Assembly (NCBI RefSeq): GCF_001458295.1
Contig: NZ_CYUD01000018.1
Coordinates: 1-58,388 of the forward strand
Source of the DNA: Ruegeria denitrificans
GTDB lineage: Bacteria; Pseudomonadota; Alphaproteobacteria; Rhodobacterales; Rhodobacteraceae
Length of the DNA: 58,388 nucleotides
Direction: 5' to 3'
This document shows positions 9,101 through 18,100 of the stretch, piece after piece. The notes beneath the pieces are model-generated. The model saw only the letters and a list, made by a program, of their open reading frames with translations. It did no database searches and was not told the origin of the DNA. Both the position numbers and the translations under genes were made by a program. The stretch's first letter is position 1. Every line of letters begins with the position of its first letter.

Positions 9101-12100
9101 TCGTGCAATCCATCGGCGGTGGTGGCGGCAATGGCGGTTTCAGCGTTGCGGCGGGGCTGGCAGCGGGTGGCGCAGGTGCCGGTACCATCGGTGTGGGCCT
9201 TGGTGGTGACGGCGGCAGCGGTGGCGAAGGCGGAACTGTTACAGGAGTTCGCATCAACGGAGACGTTCGTACCGAAGGTTTGCGGTCCACGGGTGTGGTG
9301 ATTCAGTCCATCGGTGGCGGTGGCGGTAATGGGGGCTTTAACGTCACCGCAGGTGTTGCCGCAGCAGGTGCAGGCGCCGGAACGATCGGCGTCGGGTTGG
9401 GTGGCAATGGGGCCACTGGCGGCGATGGCGGCATAGTGGAAGGCCAGGTTGCTGGCAACGTCACAACTCTGTCTGACAATTCAAGCGGCGTGGTGTTCCA
9501 GTCGATTGGCGGCGGTGGTGGCAATGGCGGATTCAACGTCACGGCCGGGGTCGCTGGGGCAGGCGCAGGCGGCGGTGCCGTCACGGTTGGCCTGGGTGGT
9601 GGTGGCTCGGGCGGCGGGATCGGAAAATCGGTCACCGGCACTGTCACTGGCACTGTTACCACGAGCGGAGCGGATTCTACAGCGGTTCTGGCGCAGTCCG
9701 TTGGCGGTGGGGGCGGTAACGGCGGCTTCAATGTCAGTGCATCGCTGGCCGGAGCCGGTGTTGGCAGTGGAGCTGTCAGCGTTGGGCTTGGCGGCGACGG
9801 TGGTAGTGGCGCGGATGGTGGAACAGTCAACCTGATCACAACCCAAGCCATTGTGACTGCTGGTGACCGATCATCCGGCGTGGTCGCGCAATCCATCGGT
9901 GGCGGTGGCGGTAATGGCGGCTTTAACGTCTCCGGTACCGGATCAGGCGCGGGTGTTGGCTCGGGCGCGGTTAGTGTTGGATTGGGCGGAACCGGCGATG
10001 GCGGTGGCAACGGCGGCGCGGTCACCCTGACTTCGGATGGGACAATCCTGACGCAGGGAGAATCGGCGACAGCGTTTCTGGCACAATCCGTCGGCGGCGG
10101 CGGTGGCAACGGTGGCTTTAACGTCAGCGCGGCGGTTCAGGGATCGGGCACAGCGGGCGGCGGAGTATCCGTTGGTCTTGGCGGCGACGGTGCAGGCGGC
10201 GGCGACGGTAACACTGTCATCGCGACTTCCAACAATGATGTTGAAACCCAAGGTCATGCCTCTTCAGGTGTGGTCGCGCAGTCCATAGGCGGCGGTGGCG
10301 GCAATGGTGGCTTCAACGTGGCCCCGGTTCTATCCGGCGCGGGCACAGCCAGCGGTGCGGTCAGCGTCGGCCTTGGCGGTTCTGGTGACACGGGCGGGCA
10401 GGGTGGCAACGTCACTCTGACATCGAACGGCACCATTCTGACTGACGGTTTTGCCTCAAGCGGTTTTGTTGCGCAGTCTATAGGCGGCGGTGGCGGCAAT
10501 GGTGGATTTAACGTCTCGCCAACAGTGTCTGGCGCGGGCACTGGCGCGGGATCGGTCTCTGTCGGGCTGGGCGGCTCGGGTGCAGGCGGCGGTGATGGCA
10601 GCCAGGTCACGGCAAGCACCACGGCCAATGTGGTGACCAAGGGCAACATTTCAGTCGGAATTCTGGCGCAATCCGTTGGCGGTGGTGGCGGCAACGGAGG
10701 CTTCAATGTTGCGCCGGCGCTGGCGGGTGCGGGCACCGGGTCAGGTGCGATCAGCGTTGGCCTCGGAGGTTCGGGCGGTAGCGGCGGCAATGGTGGTATC
10801 GTCGACCTGACTGTTGCAAACAGTGTCCTGACGAAGGGCATTCAATCCAGTGCGGTCGTTGCCCAATCCATTGGCGGCGGCGGTGGAAATGGCGGGTTCA
10901 ATGTTTCGGCCTCCGTAGGCGGTGCGGGCACCGGATCCGGCGCGGCGACCGTGGGCCTGGGTGGTCAGGGAACCGGTGGCGGTGATGCATCGGCGGTAAC
11001 GGCAAATGTCACAGGCAATTTGGTGACACGAGGTAACATCTCGACTGGATTGTTGGCGCAGTCCGTTGGCGGCGGCGGCGGAAATGGTGCCATGAATATC
11101 TCGGTCGCGGTTGCAGCTGCAGGGACGGGTTCAGGTGGCGCATCTGTCGGCCTTGGCGGTGCGTCTGGCACCGGCGGAAACGGTGGCACAGCCGAAGCGA
11201 CGCTGACCGGAAATGTATTCACCCGAGGGAGTGAATCCGGCGGCGTTGTCGTGCAGAGCCTTGGTGGTGGCGGCGGCAACGGCGGAATGAATGTTAATGC
11301 AACGGTCACGGTTGCCGGAACCGGCAGCGGCGGTGCCTCGGTCGGGCTTGGCGGCAGCGGCGGCGATGGCGGTAACGCAGACACCGCGACCGGCACGGTG
11401 GTGGGCAACGTCACCACAGCAGGCGACAATTCCGGCGGTGTTATTGTGCAATCCGCAGCGGGCGGAGGCGGTAACGGAGGGCTGAATGTCTCGGCTGCCG
11501 TGAACATCTCGGGCACCGGTGGCGGCGCAGTTGGTGTCGGCATTGGAGGATCCGGAGGCAGCGGCGGCAATGCAAGCACGGCCACTGGGTCGGTTACCGG
11601 CGACATCGTCACGGCGGGTGAAAACGCAGCTGGCGTTCTGGTTCAATCCGTTGGCGGCGGCGGTGGCAATGGGGGCGTGAATATCTCGGGCGCGCTCAGT
11701 ATTGCGCGCACTGGTTCGGGTGCCGCGGGTATCGGTGTTGGCGGTTTTGGTGGCAGTGGTGGCACCAGCGGCGTAGTCGATAGTACTTTCGCAGGCAATG
11801 TCAGCACCTCGGGCACCCGCGCAGCCGGGATCGTCGCACAAAGCCTTGGTGGCGGTGGCGGCAATGGAGCCACGAATATCTCTGGGGCAATCTCTCTGGC
11901 AAGTAATTACTCTGGTGGTCTCGGGATCGGCGTAGGTGGATTTGGTGGCAGCGGCGGAGCGGCGGATAGCGTTACGCAGGACGTCACGGGTAATGTCACC
12001 ACGACAGGCGATGACTCGGTCGGCATACTAACGCAGAGCCTTGGTGGTGGCGGTGGCAATGGCGGCACCAACATCTCGGCCGCGTTGTCCCTGTCTCGAT

Positions 12101-15100
12101 CGACCAATGCCGCGATAGGTATCGGTGTGGGCGGTTTCGGCGGTGGCGGCGCAGATGCTGGTGCACTGGTTCAATCGACCATCAACGGCGGCGTTCTGAC
12201 CACCGGTGATCGCAGCACGGCCATCCTGACGCAAAGCCTTGGCGGCGGTGGCGGCAATGGCGGCACGAACATCTCGGCCTCGCTGGGCATTAGCCAAGAA
12301 AATGGCGGCTCGGTCAGTCTGGGTGTGGGCGGCTTTGGGGGTGGGGCCGGTAATGCCGGTGACGTGATCAGCACCTTGCAATCTAGCACAGGCAGCAGCG
12401 GCACAACCTCGGTGGTCACGACGGGTGCGGATAGCATCGGCGTCATGGCCCAATCCGTCGGCGGTGGTGGCGGCAATGGCGGTCTGAACGTATCGGGGGC
12501 GGTGAACCTGACCGGCAAGTCCGGAGCAGCGGTTGCCCTGGGTCTTGGCGGCTTTGGCGGCGGTGGTGGCGATGCCGGGGCGGTGACGCTGGATGTTGAA
12601 AGCGACGTTGTGACTGCAGGCGACGGGTCGCACGGCCTGTTCGCGCAGAGCCTCGGCGGCGGTGGCGGCACCGGAGGCGTGAACATCTCGGGCTCCCTTG
12701 CGCTGACCAAACCTTCGGGGTCGGACACGATCTTTTCGGTCGCAGCCGGCGTTGGCGGCTTTGGCGGATCAGGCGGCGACGCCAGCGATGTCGATCTGGA
12801 TTACACCGGAAATCTGCAAGCGGTGCCAATGGTGCAACAATCCGACGGCACTTTCGCCGTCGATGAAAGCAAGGGTGCAAGCGGCATTATCGCGCAATCG
12901 CTGGGCGGCGGCGGCGGTTACGGCGGCACCAATGTGTCCGGCGGCATCGCGATCAGTGGCAAACCGGGCGCAGGTCAAACGGACAGCAGCAAATCCTATG
13001 CCGTTGTCGTGGGTGTTGGCGGCTTTGGCGGCGGCGGCGGCGACGCGGGTGACGTAACTGTCAACATTGGCGCAGGCAGCTCGATCATGGCACACGGAAC
13101 CGGACAGTCCGGTCTGCTGGCCCAATCCGTCGGCGGCGGCGGTGGCAATGGCGGTATGAACGTCTCTGGCGGGATCGTATCTGACAGTTCACTGATCGTC
13201 GGTGTAGGTGGTTTCGCAGGTGACGGTGGTCAGGCGGGTGACGTCGTGGTCACGTCACAGGCCGACATTACGGTTACAACAAACCCGGATGATATCTCGA
13301 TCCCTGACACCACAACCTTTGAGGACAAACTACGGGAATTCCTGGGCGACACGATCGTTGATGAAACCGAAGAACTGGCCTCGAACTTTGGGTTAGAGCG
13401 TCTTTTCATCGACATGGGTGTTTTCAATGAAGAAAAGCCTGACACCGATGGTTCGGCTGGTCTGATGGCGCAATCCATTGGTGGAGGCGGCGGTAATGGT
13501 GGTCTGAACGTCTCAGGCGGTATCGCGCTGAGCAAAGACGGCAAGATCCCCTCGGTCACCTTCGGGGTCGGCGGTTTTGGCGGAGACGGCAATGTGTCCG
13601 GCGATGTAACTGTTGATCATGCGGGCATCATTTCGGTGGCAGGCAACTGGAAACACGGAGTTCTGGCACAATCCATCGCGGGTGGCGGCGGCAACGGTGC
13701 GCTGAATGTGACCGGGCAGCTGAACTATGGCGATTCCAACAATTCCGACGGGAAAACCGACCTGAGCATCGTAGGTGGCTTGGGCGGACACGGCGGAACT
13801 GGCGCAGATGCGGGCGACGTAACGGTCACACAAACCGGGGATATTTCGACCAATGGCTATCATGCGCGCGGTATCTTTGCCCAAAGCATTGGTGGCGGTG
13901 GCGGTACAGGTGGGATCAACGCAACCTTTGTCGGAACCAAAGACAGCTCACCGATCGCCATGGGTATCGGCGGCTTTGGTGGTGGCGGCGGCGATGCCGG
14001 CGATGTGACCGTCGCGAGCGGAACCGCCCTGGCGGCAGCGGGTACCATTGTAACCGACGGCGTCGGCTCGCACGGAATCGAGGCGTCGAGCATCGGTGGC
14101 GGCGGCGGCGATGCCGGTATCAACGCGGTTGTGGGCATCAGCAAGACAACCGGCAACCAGAGCAACGGCGGCACAGGCGATTCAACTGACCGTAAGACGC
14201 CGACCAATACGGGCGTGGATGACTCGGTGCTTGCCAATTACAATACAGTTTTGGATGAGCTTGAAGGCAAGGTGAATCCGGCGGATTCATCTGGCAATAA
14301 GACCGGTGTTTCGGCTGTAATCGCTATCGGCGGAGCTGCGGGAACCGCAGGCGATGGCGGTACGGTTGATATTGATCACTACGGTGACATCCTAACCAAG
14401 CAGGACAGCAGCCATGGGGTATTTGGCCAATCCATTGGCGGCGGCGGCGGCAACGCAGCCCTGAACCTTGGCATGACCTACGAGTTGGCCTCGGATGCCA
14501 CAAATAAGGGCTTTGGCCTGGCCATCGGTGGCGGCGCAGGTGAGGGCGGCATTGGCGGTTTGGTCGATGTGCGCAATACCGGCAATATCTTCACGCTTGG
14601 CGCGAATTCCCATGGCTTGTTCGCCCAGTCTGTTGGCGGCGGTGGCGGTAATGCGGGCTACAACTCGGCCTCGACTTCGGTTGATGGCGGCAATGTCAAC
14701 ATTCAGATAGGCCGGACGGGCGGCACCGGCGGCACCGGCGGAGATGTCTATGCCAGCTCGAACGGTATCATAAGCACAGCAGGCAACGGTTCTTACGGGT
14801 TCCTTGCTCAGTCCATCGGCAACGGTGGAGGCAATTCTTCGTCGACCTCAGTCAGCATCGGCACGCCCAAGACCGGCGACAGTAAAGGCAACAAAGCCAG
14901 CCTGTCAGTCGGGCTGGAAGGTGGCACCGGCGGCGCAGCAGGCGATGTGACAGCCGTAGTGGCCGGAACCGTGGTTACGCAAGGCACAGATGCGCATGGC
15001 GTGTTTGCGCAATCTGTTGGCGGCGGCGGTGGCAATGGTGGCAAGGCCAGCAACTCGGCCGGTAAGGGGACCTCGATCGCGTTGTCCATCGGCGGCACGG

Positions 15101-18100
15101 GCGGCACTGGTGGCGTTGGCGGCAAAGTCGATGTGTCCACTACCGCGACAATTGTGACACTGGGGGACCGTTCGATCGGCCTGATGGCGCAATCCATTGG
15201 CGGTGCAGGCGGCACTGGCGGCATGGTGCAGGCAGGCCAGTCGAACCTTGACACTATCAAGGCGGTGGTCAACCCGTCGACGGTTGGCACGGCAGCGTCA
15301 ATTAACATCGGTGGTACCGGCGGGGACGGAATGACTTCGGACACAGTGACCGTGGTTAGCGATGGGGTGATCAGCACCGCAGGCACAATGTCTCATGGTA
15401 TTTTCGCGCAATCCGTTGGCGGCGGTGGCGGTATGGGTGGTGTGGTGGAAAACCGGATCATCAGTCTGCGCAAGGACATCGGCAACACGGCGACGCTGTC
15501 CATCGGTGGCAACGGTGGCACCGGGGCAATGTCTGCAGCAGTTTCCGTCACCAACCAGGATGTGATCCAGACCATTGGTGACAAGTCCGTTGGCATCTAT
15601 GCGCAGTCCGTCGGCGGTGGCGGTGGTGATGCGCAAGAGGTACGGAACATCATTTTGGGTCGCTCTTCGGAAGGATCGACGACAAACGCCATTCTGATCG
15701 GTGGATCTGGCGGTACCGGCGGGGCTGGCAGCACGGTGACTGTGGTCAACGAAGCGGATGCGACGATCCTGACCTCCGGTACGGAAAGTCATGGCATCTT
15801 AGCTCAATCTGTTGGCGGCGGCGGCGGCAATGGCGGCTCGACCATTTCGGTTGACGGGCGCTATGGCGGGGCCGAGGCCAGCACGCGCCGGGCGCTGCAA
15901 TTCGGCTTGGGCGGATCGGGCGGTACAGGCGGTACCGGCGGCAACGTTACGGTGACTAATGCCGGAACAATCTTGACAACTGGCGCGGGCGCGCATGGCA
16001 TCTTTGCCCAGTCCATCGGCGGGGGCGGCGGCAATGGCGGCAGCTCGATCACAGGGACAGTACGTCTCAAGACCGGGGACAGCAGCTCGCCAACGGCACA
16101 GCTGAACATTGGGGGTTCGGGTGGCAGCGGTAATGTTGCAGGCAATGTAACCGTCAACAACAGCGGGGATATCCAGGTTGATGGCGCAGGTGCCTATGGC
16201 ATCCTGGCGCAATCTGTCGGCGGCGGCGGTGGTAATGGCGGATTGGCCGTTGCAATGGACGTAAATGACCTCAAGAACACCATGACTGGTAAATCTTATT
16301 CGAAGATCGCCATTGGTGGTTCAGGCGGATCGGGTGCCGATGGAGGTGATGTCACGGTCAATCACACCGGCACCATCATCGTGAACGCAGATAATGGGTT
16401 TGGTATCTACGCCCAATCTGTTGGCGGCGGCGGCGGCAATGTCGGGTATTCGGTGTCTTCGCCGCTGGTCTCGGCTTTGGATTACACAATCTCGCAGGTG
16501 CTTGGCGCTCGTGAAGGGTCCACCGGTTCAGTAGGAACAGTAACCGTCAATTCGACCGGAGACATTCTGGTTAATGGCACGGACAGTGAAGCGGTGTTTG
16601 TCCAATCGGTGAATGGCGGAGGCGGCAACGTTGATACGTCTGTCGATTTCACTACGACAACGGCTGGCGCGACCGGGTCTGTCGTCAGCAGCGATATCGC
16701 CCTTGGGGGCGACAATGTGTCGGGCATGGCGGGCAACCAGATCACGCAGGCACATAACGGTAACATCGCCACGACCAGCGACCGGTCGACCGGCCTGATG
16801 TTGCAGAGCGTCGGGGGGGGCGGTGGTACATCCGCAACCACGGTCGATGTCCAGGACGGTGACGGCATCGACATTACCGCGCGTCTGGGGGCCATCAACA
16901 CGAATGATGCCAGCGGTGGTGATGTGGATGGCAGCCGAACCGGTGATGTTGGCACCGATGGCGCGTTTTCCTCTGCGGGTTCGGCACAGTCCATCGGCGG
17001 CGGCGGTGGTAAGCTAGTTCTGACCAGCAACACCGAAGGCGAAGCTGGTACTGAAAAGGCTGCTTCGGTGATCCTGGGCGCTGATCCCAGCTTTGACAAC
17101 GACGGCGGTGACATCAACCTGTCGCTGGACGGCAACGTTTTCACTAGTGGTGACCGTTCCTTTGGTCAGACCGTCCAAAGTATTGGCGCGGGTGGCGGCG
17201 AAGTTGTCATCTCGGGGCTTGGGCGTGCAGATATAACTCTGGGCGCGCAGGACGATTCAACCGGTGACGGTGGTAATATTGACTTCGCAAATGTTGGAGA
17301 CATCACGACAAGCGGTACGGGGTCGCATGGGTTTGTCATCCAGAGCATTGGCGGCGGCGGCGGCCTTGTTTCGACCGATATGGAGGCCAGCCGGATCACT
17401 GTCGATTTGTCTGATGCCAATGGCGGAGACGGGGGTGATATCCAGTTCACTCAATCCGGAAACATCGTCACCACGGGTGAAAACGCGATCGGTGTCGTGG
17501 CCCAGTCGCTGGGCGGCGGCGGCGGAATGGTGGATTCGGTCTTCCGCGGCTCTGCGGGCGGTGCGGGTTCCGGGGGCGCCATCGACATGGCTTTCGAGGG
17601 TAACATCCTGTCAGTTGGCGACGGCGGCATCGGCGTCTTTGCCCAATCCGAAGGACGAGATGGCGCGGACGCGATCACGCTTGGGTTCGATGGTGTTGTC
17701 ATGGGTGGCTCGGGTGAGACAGACGCTGTTGCGTCTATCGTGGTAGAGGGTGGCGCCGACAATGTGCTGACCTTGTCCGAAGACTCCCTGTTGATTGCCG
17801 GAAACGATCAGTTGGTAAACGGCGGCAACGGCAACGACCAGATCTCACTTGCGGGTACGGCTCTTGGCAACATGAATCTTGGCGCTGGCACAAATGGCTT
17901 CACTGTTGAAGACGGTGCCGCCTTCTATGCGCTGGATACGGTCAATCTGGGTGCCGACGGGTTTATGCAGGTAGACGGCGATTTTGTTCTGGGGGCCAAT
18001 ATTGGCCTTGAGGGGGATTTGACCGCTACAGTGCAAGCTGACGACTTTACCTTCAGCGGAAACGTCAGCCAGACCCTAGACGTGACCGGAAGCCTGGCCT

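Noticed and set aside
6651..16212. Many long minus-strand reading frames rich in Pro, Ala, Arg or Thr inside the autotransporter gene (for example 9303-10109 and 14808-15386).
   Set aside because: They are mirror images of the GGC/GGT-rich coding repeats. They have repetitive low-complexity products, no ribosome-binding sites and no recognisable family.
7250..17660. Regular direct repeats that could suggest a CRISPR array.
   Set aside because: The period is about 195 bases and the whole tract is one open frame. There are no short identical repeats with unique spacers.
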